From positions 1-14,572 of the forward strand of contig CAZSGN010000045.1 of assembly GCA_964606415.1 (NCBI GenBank): a stretch of DNA of 14,572 nt, given 5' to 3'. Below the pieces are notes generated by a model that saw only the letters and a program-made list of their open reading frames with translations, was not told where the DNA came from and made no database searches. The stretch's first letter is position 1; the number at the start of each line of letters is the position of its first letter. The position numbers were made by a program, and so were the translations under genes. This document shows, piece by piece, positions 7,194 to 14,485 of this stretch. The stretch comes from CAZSGN01 sp964606415 (GTDB lineage: Bacteria; Bacteroidota; Bacteroidia; Bacteroidales; JBBRXJ01).

Positions 7194-7634
7194 ATGGAAG
7201 AAAAAATTAGAACGGATATTACTTTTACGCTTATTAAACCTGGGGCAGTTAATCATGAGCATATTGGTCCCATACTAACAATGATCAACGATGCCGGGTT
7301 CAGAATTGTTTCCATGAAATTCCTTCGCCTGAGACGGGAAACAGCTGAGGCTTTTTACCAGGAGCATGCAGAAAAACATTTCTTTCATGAATTGATCTCA
7401 TTTATGTGTTCCGGCCCGGTGGTTGCTATCATTCTGCAAAAAGATAATGCTGTGGTCGATTACCGACGGTTAATAGGGCATACTGACCCGAATAAGGCTG
7501 CTGAAGGGACCATTAGGCGTATTTATGCCAGGGATATGGGACACAATGCGGTCCATGGATCCGATTCTATTGAAAGCGCCAGAAGGGAGAGTAATTTCTT
7601 TTTCTCTGAAATGGAGCGTTTTTATCAGTATTAG
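7194..7634 (+). CDS. ndk: Nucleoside diphosphate kinase
   Basis: A 146-residue enzyme, the usual length for bacterial Ndk. It transfers the gamma-phosphate from ATP to NDPs by way of a phosphohistidine. The active-site His is His121 in NAVHGSDS, and the nucleotide-binding landmarks LIKPGAV (Lys15), IGHTDP and AAEGTIRR are present. The position after KP is Gly where many homologues have Asp; this site varies in the family, so activity is expected. The gene is transcribed away from nrnA and converges on the DUF721 gene. An imperfect -7-like box (TACTTTCG, 7151-7158) lies upstream without a clear -33 partner. A poly-T run directly follows the stop. Confidence 0.96.
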   Translation: MEEKIRTDITFTLIKPGAVNHEHIGPILTMINDAGFRIVSMKFLRLRRETAEAFYQEHAEKHFFHELISFMCSGPVVAIILQKDNAVVDYRRLIGHTDPNKAAEGTIRRIYARDMGHNAVHGSDSIESARRESNFFFSEMERFYQY

Positions 7635-7680
7635 TTTTTTTTAGAGCAGGTATTTGTTAAAAACGCTTTGCTTTTAATTG

Positions 7681-7711
7681 TATGCCAAATTAGTGAATGT
7701 TATTTGGCATA
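7681..7711. other. Perfect 10-bp inverted repeat between convergent genes
   Basis: TATGCCAAAT (7681-7690) and ATTTGGCATA (7702-7711) are perfectly complementary around an 11-nt loop. The element sits in the 122-nt gap between the ends of ndk (+) and the DUF721 gene (-). It could act as a two-way terminator or mRNA 3'-end stabiliser. Neither flank carries a strong T-run, so a protein-binding palindrome is also possible. Confidence 0.6.
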
Positions 7712-7756
7712 GTTTGTTACAAAGTATATGCAACATGATGGATAAAATTTTTTGAA

Positions 7757-8047
7757 TCAACGCAGCACAATATCTTTTATAACTTGTTCTTTCATTTCTT
7801 CATTGATTCTGGTGCATATTTGATCTTTGATCATCTGGAGCTCTTGCCGGGCCACGGACGAATTTAATTCTACAAATAATTTTTTGTCTTTTATATATGC
7901 ATTCTTTGTTCGGCTGGATACTGCTTTTCCTGTTAATTCATACCACAAACGCACTGCTTTTATTTCTTTGATCTTGTGGTCAAATTTCATTTCTTTCAGA
8001 TAAGCCTTTATGACTGATTCTATGTCTTGTGTGTCACTTCTTCGCAT
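7757..8047 (-). CDS. DUF721 / DciA-like protein
   Basis: A 96-residue protein with the DUF721 pattern: an N-terminal helical stretch, a W-x-x-L/TGK-A core (WYELTGKAVSSRTKNAYIKDKKLFVEL), then SSVARQELQMIKDQI and a basic C-terminal helix. DUF721 includes DciA, which helps load the replicative helicase DnaB in bacteria lacking DnaC, and the family often sits beside recF. Here it starts 3 nt after the recF stop, which indicates one transcript. It lacks the extra extension of larger DciA proteins. The family call is strong. A helicase-loading role is inferred from family and neighbour. Confidence 0.83.
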   Translation of the reverse strand: MRRSDTQDIESVIKAYLKEMKFDHKIKEIKAVRLWYELTGKAVSSRTKNAYIKDKKLFVELNSSVARQELQMIKDQICTRINEEMKEQVIKDIVLR

Positions 8048-8050
8048 TAT

Positions 8051-9160
8051 TTATTTTTCTAAGGAATGAATGGTGTTATTGTGGACATTGAATATTTTAT
8101 GTTCGAAAGATAATTCCGATAAAATATAATCAAGCCGGTCTTTGTTGGTGTCTGTGATAAATATTTGTCCGAAATGATCATCCGATACGATCTTTAGTAT
8201 TTGCTGGACTCTTTTATGATCGAATTTATCAAAAATATCATCAAGAAGCAAAATGGGCTTTAATCCAGTAATGGATTGAATGAACTCTGATTTGGCAAAT
8301 TTAAGTGCAACAAGGAAACTCTTTTGTTGTCCCTGTGACCCGGATCTTTTAATAGGGCGCCCTTCGAGGGACATGCAAAGGTCGTCTTTATGGATACCTG
8401 TGGTAGTGTACTGCAGTAAACGGTCTTTTTCCAATGTTTGTGTTAATAATTGATCTAACGGTTCTTTTTGAAGGGGACTTTCATAAATAAGTGCTACTTT
8501 TTCTTCATTTCCCGATATTTCCTGATAATACTGATTAAACATGGGGGTCAACTTTTCGGTAAAATCGATTCTTTTATCGTAAATATATTGTCCATGCTGC
8601 ACCAGCTGATCATCATATATTTCCAGCATGTCTTTCTGGAAAATACCCTGGCGGGCAAAATCTTTTAATAATTTATTCCTTTGTTGCAGCGCTTTATTGT
8701 ACCGGATCAGACTATTCAGGTATTCATGGTCAAATTGCGAAATAACATTATTTATGAATTTTCGTCTCTCTTCGCTGCCTTCTGTAATAAGTCCGCTATC
8801 ATTGGGAGAGATCATTACGGCTGGTAAAAAACCTATATGATCAGCCAAACGCGGATATTCTTTTTGATTTCGTTTAAAGGATTTCTTTTTGTTCCGGACA
8901 ACGCCACAATAGATTTCTTCTTTTTCGTCTTTGCGTTCATAAATTCCTTCCAGAAAAAAGAAATCTTCTTCGTGACGTATGTTATAATGGTCAATATTAT
9001 TAAAGTAACTTTTGCAGAGGGACAGGTAATAAATGGCATCAAGAATATTGGTTTTACCGACACCATTATTTCCAAAAAAGCAATTGATATGCCTGGAGAA
9101 GCTTAGCGTTTCTTCACTGTAATTTTTAAAGTTGACTAATTTTAATTTTTCCAGATACAT
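8051..9160 (-). CDS. recF: DNA replication and repair protein RecF
   Basis: A 369-residue ABC/SMC-type ATPase of normal RecF length. Its marks are the N-terminal LEKLKLVNFKNY, Walker A GNNGVGKT (30-37), the signature SGSQGQQKSF (273-282, standing for the usual SxGQQK) and Walker B ILLLDDIFDKFD with Asp307-Asp308. RecF binds gapped DNA and helps load RecA with RecO and RecR at stalled forks. ATG 9160 is the natural start, since homology begins at once. It is followed after 3 nt by the DUF721 gene. dnaA, dnaN and gyrB, the classic recF neighbours, are absent here. No clear promoter was found in the 232-nt gap to ppk2. Confidence 0.97.
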   Translation of the reverse strand: MYLEKLKLVNFKNYSEETLSFSRHINCFFGNNGVGKTNILDAIYYLSLCKSYFNNIDHYNIRHEEDFFFLEGIYERKDEKEEIYCGVVRNKKKSFKRNQKEYPRLADHIGFLPAVMISPNDSGLITEGSEERRKFINNVISQFDHEYLNSLIRYNKALQQRNKLLKDFARQGIFQKDMLEIYDDQLVQHGQYIYDKRIDFTEKLTPMFNQYYQEISGNEEKVALIYESPLQKEPLDQLLTQTLEKDRLLQYTTTGIHKDDLCMSLEGRPIKRSGSQGQQKSFLVALKFAKSEFIQSITGLKPILLLDDIFDKFDHKRVQQILKIVSDDHFGQIFITDTNKDRLDYILSELSFEHKIFNVHNNTIHSLEK

Positions 9161-9310
9161 GATGTAAAATTAATCATTTAGGATGACTGTTTAGATATAA
9201 AATAATGAAAGTAGATATGTAGGCTTTTGATTAATTATTTCCGGAAGTTTATGGATGATATAAAAAACTTATCTATAGCGTCCGGCATATTTTTTATTGT
9301 TTTATTATCG

Positions 9311-9331
9311 ATTCGAATCCTCCTGTCTCTG
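9311..9331 (+). other. tRNA 3'-end-like fragment (possible attachment-site remnant)
   Basis: The stretch reads like the end of a tRNA: T-loop TTCGAAT (9312-9318), CCTCC as the 3' side of the T-stem (9319-9323), TGTCTCT as the 3' side of an acceptor stem (9324-9330) and discriminator G (9331). The bases 5' of the T-loop do not pair with CCTCC and no cloverleaf can be built upstream, so it is not a complete tRNA gene. It is GC-richer than its flanks. It could be an att-type scar or chance. Confidence 0.3.
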
Positions 9332-9392
9332 ACGGTTGATAAATCTGATGTTGAGAAATATTTGTGCCTTGATTTAAAATGTATAATCATTA

Positions 9393-10199
9393 TTAATAAA
9401 TCATAGGTACATAATTATAGTTTTTCTTCGGTGGGCGGTTATATTGAATATTTTTTTTGATAGGAGGCAGCTCTATTTTCTCTTGTGGAATTTCTTGATA
9501 AGGTATTTGGTCAAGCAGATGTGCAATACAGTTCAGGCGAGCTCGCTTTTTATTGTCTGCTTCAACAACATACCAGGGAGCTTCATCAATATCTGTATGT
9601 TCAAACATGTTGTCTTTGGCGATCGAATATTCTTCCCATTTGGTTCGTGAGGCAAGATCCATAGAACTGATTTTCCATCTTTTAGTAGGATCATTAATCC
9701 GGTCTTTAAATCTTTTCTCCTGCTCTTCGTCACTGACCGAGAACCAATATTTGATCAGTATAATGCCGGAACGGATTAACATTCGTTCAAATTGAGGACA
9801 TGCGTGTAAAAATTCCTGGTATTCATCTTCTGTGCAAAATCCCATTACCCGTTCAACGCCCGCCCGATTATACCAGCTACGGTCAAAAAGGACCATTTGT
9901 CCTGCTGGTGGTAAATGGTTGACATAACGTTGAAAATACCATTGTGTCTTTTCTTTTTCAGTAGGCGTGCCTAATGCAACCACATTGCAGATACGCGGGT
10001 TCAATTTCTGGGTAATTCGTTTAATAACGCCTCCTTTACCAGCTGCATCGCGTCCCTCAAAAAGAACAACTACTTGTAACCCTTCATGCTTAACCCATTC
10101 CTGAAGATGGACTAATTCTATTTGTAATTTCTCTAACTCTTTGAGATAAAATTTTTTCTTGATCTTTTTACTGGTCTTTGTGTTATTTTTTTTGGTCAT
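9393..10199 (-). CDS. ppk2: Class I polyphosphate kinase 2 (PPK2)
   Basis: A 268-residue P-loop kinase of the PPK2 family. It uses polyphosphate to phosphorylate nucleoside diphosphates such as ADP or GDP, or the reverse. Walker A is EGRDAAGKGG (48-57). Walker B with the start of the lid is FDRSWYNRAGVERVMGF (105-121), the lid basic patch is DPTKRWK, and SRTKWEEY follows. The NRAGVERVMGF form, as opposed to the NRSHYEDVL form of class III (AMP-using) enzymes, marks class I. A short Lys-rich N-terminus (2-16) precedes the domain. The start codon overlaps the stop of the upstream M61 peptidase gene by 4 nt (ATGA), so translation is probably coupled. Cytoplasmic. The exact nucleotide preference is not readable. 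Confidence 0.94.
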   Translation of the reverse strand: MTKKNNTKTSKKIKKKFYLKELEKLQIELVHLQEWVKHEGLQVVVLFEGRDAAGKGGVIKRITQKLNPRICNVVALGTPTEKEKTQWYFQRYVNHLPPAGQMVLFDRSWYNRAGVERVMGFCTEDEYQEFLHACPQFERMLIRSGIILIKYWFSVSDEEQEKRFKDRINDPTKRWKISSMDLASRTKWEEYSIAKDNMFEHTDIDEAPWYVVEADNKKRARLNCIAHLLDQIPYQEIPQEKIELPPIKKNIQYNRPPKKNYNYVPMIY

Positions 10200-12055
10200 G
10201 GCTTGGCGTTTTTTAATGAATTTGTGGTGTTGTAAAAAATGGCATGGCGCAATGTATCTTGCAAGCTGCTTATTTCTTGCTGGGTGGTAATATGATAGGG
10301 GCGTGTTTTAGGAACGATTGATGGTTGTTTGATTTGCCTGATAGCTCTTGTCCCACTCTCAAAATCTACTGTAATGATGCTTGTGTCTGCAGGGTATTCG
10401 AGTAATGCTGCCATGTCTGGATAATTCTCCTCTGTAACCAGCGTGTCATTGATCATGTAAATAATATCATCGTCCCGGAAACCAAAAAAATTATCTTCAT
10501 TGGCGCTTGAGACATACAGTTGTTGCTCTTTGTGATTGTATTCCATATCTATGTTGCCAAAAGAGGGTAGGCTGTCTTCATATGTTGGGAAGTAATCCCA
10601 GCCCAGCTGGTTGAGAAAAGTGCCGTAAGGGATTGAATCGTTACCGGAAATATACCGGTTAAAAAATGATGCGACCCCGGGACTGGTTAATTCAACGATC
10701 TCCTTTATCAGGGAATCATCATGAAATGAACTGTCTTTGTATTTTTCAAAAAGTTTGAATACGATTTTCTCTAAACTTTCTTGATTATTCGTTTGGGTGC
10801 GGATTTCTATATCCAGACACAAGGCTAACAGGGCGCCTTTGTAATAGACATTGAGGTACATGTTGTTGTATTCTTCTGTCAGAATATGCTTGCTCATTTT
10901 GGTAAATGATGTACGGGGATATTTTTCTGTTTGAGCAATCATCTTAGAAACATTCTTCTGTAATTCTTTTTCGCTAATAAGTCCTTCTCTAAATAGCAGA
11001 AGATTAGAGTAATATTCCACCACACCCTCATAAAACCATAAATGTTTTGACATATCCGGATGTCCATAATCGAAATGATGAATTTCATGGCTGCGCAAAT
11101 TCAATGGCATAATGGTGTGCAAAAATTCATGTGCGGTAATGTGATGGAGCATGCGTTTAAAAAAACGTTTATTTAATATTTCAGGCAGAAAATAAACCGA
11201 AGAGGTACGGTGCTCAAGGGCTCCGTAGCTGCCATTTTCTATGAGTTCTTTTTCCTGGTAGCCGGACAGGTAGAATATAAAATGATATTCTTTCATGGGA
11301 AATGATGGGAAGAAGTTGCTCATTGCCTGGGTAATGACAGGTTTGATTAGTTTGGAAATCTGATTGGCTGTATGTTTTTTGTTGTGTGAGTAGACATGTA
11401 TCAGAAAGCGTGTGTTTTTATGTTTGAAGCTTATGGTGTCTGGTTGGGCATACATGATAGGACGATCCACCAATTGAGAAAAATGGCCAGCTTTAAATAC
11501 ATCCCTGTCTTTTCCTCTTTCAATAACCTTTAGCGCTGTAGCGCCATATAAAGAATCTGGCCGGAGGATACTTAGCTTATAAGGAATATCTTTATATCCT
11601 CTGAAGTAACCAGAAAAGCCCACTGCATTTAACATAAATACTTCTCCGGGACGAAAAAAAAGCCCGCCAGGCTGAAAAATAAAAAGATCTTCGTCAGAAT
11701 GATCCCATGTATCTTCAACCTGATACTGAATTTGATGAGGAGCTATTTCTTTTTTAAAGATGTACTGGTTTAATTCTTTGTTATATTTTGTCCTTAGTTT
11801 CTTGCCATTACTGTCATAAGCTTTAAACCGATCGATGAAACGGCCAAAGTTTTTGTATGAATAGGAACCAGGCATAACCCTTGGTAACTGGAAGATATAT
11901 TGGTTTGTATCCATTTCAGGCAGGTTGATGGTCACATTGATCTGGTCTTCGCTGGCATTTTTAAGGTCAAGTTGTATATGGTAAGTATCCTGTCCATGGA
12001 GAGGGGTAAAGAGCAAAAGGAAAAGCAGAATATGTAAAAGAAAATGTATTTTCAT
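10196..12055 (-). CDS. Exported M61 family metallopeptidase with C-terminal PDZ-like region
   Basis: A 619-residue protein with an N-terminal signal peptide (1-21, hydrophobic core then LHG-QD). The M61 N-terminal beta domain follows (about 25-180). The catalytic domain has GALEH (278-282), the zinc motif HEFLH (309-313) and the third ligand Glu343 in LWFYEGVVEYYS. Glu310 is the expected general base. Residues from about 490 resemble the PDZ-like tail of M61 enzymes (FFGFRDDDIIYMINDTLV). M61 members include glycyl aminopeptidases. Here the substrate is unknown and the site is periplasmic or outer envelope. HEFLHTIMPLNLRS departs from the more common HEYFHLWNVKR, placing it in a divergent branch. 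The stop overlaps the ppk2 start. ATG 12055 gives a complete signal peptide. Confidence 0.9.
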   Translation of the reverse strand: MKIHFLLHILLFLLLFTPLHGQDTYHIQLDLKNASEDQINVTINLPEMDTNQYIFQLPRVMPGSYSYKNFGRFIDRFKAYDSNGKKLRTKYNKELNQYIFKKEIAPHQIQYQVEDTWDHSDEDLFIFQPGGLFFRPGEVFMLNAVGFSGYFRGYKDIPYKLSILRPDSLYGATALKVIERGKDRDVFKAGHFSQLVDRPIMYAQPDTISFKHKNTRFLIHVYSHNKKHTANQISKLIKPVITQAMSNFFPSFPMKEYHFIFYLSGYQEKELIENGSYGALEHRTSSVYFLPEILNKRFFKRMLHHITAHEFLHTIMPLNLRSHEIHHFDYGHPDMSKHLWFYEGVVEYYSNLLLFREGLISEKELQKNVSKMIAQTEKYPRTSFTKMSKHILTEEYNNMYLNVYYKGALLALCLDIEIRTQTNNQESLEKIVFKLFEKYKDSSFHDDSLIKEIVELTSPGVASFFNRYISGNDSIPYGTFLNQLGWDYFPTYEDSLPSFGNIDMEYNHKEQQLYVSSANEDNFFGFRDDDIIYMINDTLVTEENYPDMAALLEYPADTSIITVDFESGTRAIRQIKQPSIVPKTRPYHITTQQEISSLQDTLRHAIFYNTTNSLKNAKP

Positions 12056-12154
12056 CTTGATGTCAGATTATTCATAAGTCAAAATAATAAAGAATTGTTA
12101 ATTTCCCAGCTAATAATAAAAAAAAGGACTTTATTGAATTTTCTTCAATGTTTT

Positions 12155-12204
12155 ACCTAAGTTGAGCAATATGAGTAAAGCGGAATAGCACTTACTTAGA
12201 TATA
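12155..12204. repeat. Dispersed intergenic element, copy B
   Basis: A 50-bp unit whose first 13 bases (ACCTAAGTTGAGC) and last 13 bases (TTACTTAGATATA) are identical to the ends of copy A at 1952-2002. The middle differs, and only the outer CTAAGT/ACTTAG pairs still form an inverted repeat, so it lacks the long stem of copy A. It lies about 100 nt upstream of the M61 start, in the same orientation as copy A on the plus strand. Confidence 0.7.
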
Positions 12205-12298
12205 TTGAGTTGTAATTTATAAATCATTTAAAATCAGTCTCCGGCAAGTTCTTATAAAGATTTTTAATTTGTGAGTTTTTTAGGGAAATGACAGGAAA

Positions 12299-12333
12299 CA
12301 AATCTATAACAAATATAAGGAAAATGGATCAAA
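12299..12333 (-). promoter_or_regulatory. Possible promoter of the M61-ppk2 operon
   Basis: On the minus strand TAGATTTG (12306-12299) matches TAnnTTTG and is preceded by TTTG (12333-12330) with a 23-nt spacer, a little long. A second match, TATATTTG, lies at 12317-12310 without a partner. The implied 5' leader is about 240 nt and would contain copy B of the dispersed element. Weak. Confidence 0.25.
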
Positions 12334-12501
12334 TGATGTCTAACTTCAGAACTCCTGATCCTAGTGTTGTGAATCAATAACTTATGAAAATATTAAAACA
12401 ATTCATCATGTCGTGAAATTGATATGCTTTTTATCTTAAACCATATTTTACCTACATATAAACAAATTGCAAACTTTCATTAAATTAGTGGGAGAACCAA
12501 T

Positions 12502-12534
12502 AAAAAAAGGCTGTCAGATCTTTCTGACAGCCTT
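12502..12534 (-). terminator. Intrinsic terminator after the DUF1080 gene
   Basis: AAGGCTGTCAGA (12507-12518) and TCTGACAGCCTT (12523-12534) form a perfect 12-bp stem with a 4-nt loop. Read on the minus strand it is followed by a run of seven T. It sits 22 nt beyond the DUF1080 stop and is the clearest terminator in the window. On the plus strand there is no T-run after the stem. Confidence 0.93.
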
Positions 12535-12556
12535 GAAAATATTGCATGCATATAAT

Positions 12557-13366
12557 TTATAGTTCTTTGATCTTGATATTGCGGAACCATACATTGTTTC
12601 CATGATCCTGCAATCCGATATGTCCTTCTTTGGCAGGATTTAAAAAGTCATCGTATTTTTTAAATTTACTGTCTTTAACCATTTCTTTCCAGTCATCAGT
12701 CCAAAGGTGGTATTCTAAAACTTTTTCACCATTCAGGTAATGAACGACGGTTCCCTGGTAAACCATGACTTTTGCTTTATTCCATTTATTTGCTCCTTTA
12801 AAAGTTTGGGGTTCGGCAGGTATCAGGTCATAAAGAGCACCAGCCTGGCGGTTTCCGTTTTCACCAAGTTTGGCATCCGGATGTTTGTCATTGTCTAAAA
12901 TTTGCATCTCAGGAGCAGATTTCCAGATGGGTTGTCCATCTTCGCCACATTTTTCCTGGGCAAGATAGAATATTCCACTGTTACCACCTTCTTCAACTTT
13001 CCATTCCACAGAAAATTCAAAATTCTCGTACTTGTTTTTAGTGATGATATCTCCACCATGACCGGCTTCGCCTTTGCCTGAGCCTATTACCTGGAGCTTT
13101 CCATCCACAACTTTCCATCCACTAGACGGAAAAGAATCCTTACAGTATCCTTTCCAATGCTCAACGCTTTCACCGTCAAAAAGCAGTTTCCATCCTTCTT
13201 CTTTTTCCGATTCGGTAAGTGTATTAGGGGCTGCAGTTTCTTTTTTTTCATCATCCTTGCAGGCATCATCTTTTGATGAAGCTTCATCATTTTGACATCC
13301 ATCTCCGCATGCAGAGAATAGAAATACTGACAAGGTTAACATGATTAAATAATTGATTTTTTTCAT
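12557..13366 (-). CDS. DUF1080 (3-keto-disaccharide hydrolase-type) lipoprotein
   Basis: A 269-residue lipoprotein with signal peptide 1-19 and lipobox LFSAC (Cys20). The linker after it is rich in Asp, Glu and Lys (21-45), and acidic stretches after the lipid Cys often accompany surface export in Bacteroidetes. The mature part is a DUF1080 concanavalin-like beta-sandwich: GWKLLFDGESVEHWKGY, then GDIITKNKYENFEFSVEWKV, NSGIFYL, EMQILDN, AGALYDLIP and, at the end, GHIGLQDHGNNVWFRNIKIKEL. Family members act on sugars, and some cleave 3-keto-glycosides; the substrate here is unknown. The gene lies 72 nt downstream of a Gfo/Idh/MocA oxidoreductase in the same direction and ends in a strong terminator, so the two are probably one unit. 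Several Cys residues in the mature protein (C24, C36 and two in the domain) could form disulphides. Confidence 0.9.
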   Translation of the reverse strand: MKKINYLIMLTLSVFLFSACGDGCQNDEASSKDDACKDDEKKETAAPNTLTESEKEEGWKLLFDGESVEHWKGYCKDSFPSSGWKVVDGKLQVIGSGKGEAGHGGDIITKNKYENFEFSVEWKVEEGGNSGIFYLAQEKCGEDGQPIWKSAPEMQILDNDKHPDAKLGENGNRQAGALYDLIPAEPQTFKGANKWNKAKVMVYQGTVVHYLNGEKVLEYHLWTDDWKEMVKDSKFKKYDDFLNPAKEGHIGLQDHGNNVWFRNIKIKEL

Positions 13367-13438
13367 TTTGTTTTTGGTTTTAATTAATAAATAGTAAATG
13401 TATTTTTTGTTCCTACAAATTTTAAAAAAAATAATGAT

Positions 13439-14485
13439 TTATTCCAGATTTACGATGCATTTTTTTTGATGACTTTCAAAGGCTTTCTCTATAATGTTAA
13501 TCGTGTTTCTACCGTCTTCCGCAGAAACCTGTAAAGATGCATGTTTATTGATGGCTTCATAAATATTCTCAAAGTAATTCATCCATCGTCCTGTTTCAGT
13601 TTCAATCCGGCCATGGAAGCGGATGCCATTAACTTTAGTATTTAATAAGCCCCAGTGCTTGATTTCTTCTGACCCAAAATCTGCCTCTATAGGGGATATG
13701 CCTTTAATAAGCTGATCGCCTTGTGGATCGCATCCGTATTTGATGAAACTACCCCGGCGGCCATGCACAGCATAATGAGGGCCAGGTTCGCGGAGGAATT
13801 TTCCTGCTTTAAGGGTGACTTTGGTTTGCGGATAGATGAGCTGGAGCTCAAAATAGTCGTCAACAGGACTGTTTTTTCGCTGAGACCGGATGTCTGCATA
13901 AACGCCTTGAGGAAGACCAAATAATTGAATGGCTTGATCGATTAAATGTGGTCCCAGGTCATATAATACGCCAGACCCTGCATTTAATTTATTACGCCAG
14001 GATTCAGGTTTTAATTCGGGATCATAACGGTCAAAATGGGCTTCGTAATCAAGGATGTCACCAAGTAAGCCTGCTTCAATGACCTTTTTCACTGTCATAA
14101 AATTGCCGTCCCATCTGCGGTTATGGAAAACGGAAAGCACTTTATTCTTCTTGCTGGCAAGTGAAATTAATTTTTCTGCCTCACTGGAGGTTGGGGTGAT
14201 AGGCTTTTCTATGATCACATGTTTGTTGGCTTCAAGCGCCTGCCATGCTTGATCAAAATGAAAAATATTGGGGGAAGTGATGATGATGAGCTCTATTTTC
14301 GGATCATTGATCAATGAAGCATAATCATGACTGACATTCACATCAGGATAAATCTCTTTTGCGGTTGTTCGTTGTGATTGGATAACTGTTTTGAGATCAA
14401 ACAATTCGCTTGAATGCAGAAAGGGAGATATAAGTTTGTGGCCAGATAAGCCAAAACCGACAAGGCCTGTGCAAATGGGATTCAT
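13439..14485 (-). CDS. Gfo/Idh/MocA family NAD(P)-dependent oxidoreductase
   Basis: A 348-residue dehydrogenase. The N-terminal Rossmann fold has GLVGFGLSG (7-15), and EKP is at 93-95 with Lys94 as the expected catalytic lysine. The C-terminal alpha/beta domain has GSGVLYDLGPHLIDQAIQLFG (170-190), where Asp176 and His180 fit the family's Lys-Asp-His set. This last segment is typical of the YdgJ/YvaA (scyllo-inositol dehydrogenase-like) branch. These enzymes oxidise or reduce hydroxyls of sugars or cyclitols. No signal peptide or Tat motif is present, so it should be cytoplasmic, unlike the DUF1080 lipoprotein downstream. The substrate cannot be told from sequence. The upstream region to the window end (14486-14572) shows no clear promoter. 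Confidence 0.92.
   Translation of the reverse strand: MNPICTGLVGFGLSGHKLISPFLHSSELFDLKTVIQSQRTTAKEIYPDVNVSHDYASLINDPKIELIIITSPNIFHFDQAWQALEANKHVIIEKPITPTSSEAEKLISLASKKNKVLSVFHNRRWDGNFMTVKKVIEAGLLGDILDYEAHFDRYDPELKPESWRNKLNAGSGVLYDLGPHLIDQAIQLFGLPQGVYADIRSQRKNSPVDDYFELQLIYPQTKVTLKAGKFLREPGPHYAVHGRRGSFIKYGCDPQGDQLIKGISPIEADFGSEEIKHWGLLNTKVNGIRFHGRIETETGRWMNYFENIYEAINKHASLQVSAEDGRNTINIIEKAFESHQKKCIVNLE

Larger units (their letters stand above)
12056..12556. other. Gene-free region of about 500 bp between M61 and DUF1080 genes
   Basis: The stretch is AT-rich. It holds a small AT-rich hairpin (ATTGAA/TTCAAT, 12133-12149), copy B of the dispersed element (12155-12204), two minus-strand TAnnTTTG matches (12299-12306 and 12310-12317) and the DUF1080 terminator (12502-12534). 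I find no open frame with codon structure or homology. The rest (12205-12298 and 12340-12500) shows nothing I can name. It may hide a small RNA or a decayed gene. Confidence 0.6.

Noticed and set aside
8837..9106. Plus-strand open frame of 89 codons inside recF
   Set aside because: It is antisense to the conserved N-terminal half of recF, and its Phe/Lys-rich product reflects the complement of recF codons.
9191..9200. Third copy of the dispersed element (TTTAGATATA)
   Set aside because: Only the last few bases match; there is no CTAAGTTGAGC-type left end at the right distance.
9258..9331. Complete tRNA gene ending at 9331
   Set aside because: No acceptor 5' strand, D-arm or anticodon arm can be folded upstream of the T-loop, and the T-stem 5' strand does not pair.
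12324..12380. 18-codon ORF preceded by AAGGA
   Set aside because: The purine-rich stretch is only 2 nt from the ATG, the peptide has no recognisable features, and such short ORFs are expected by chance.
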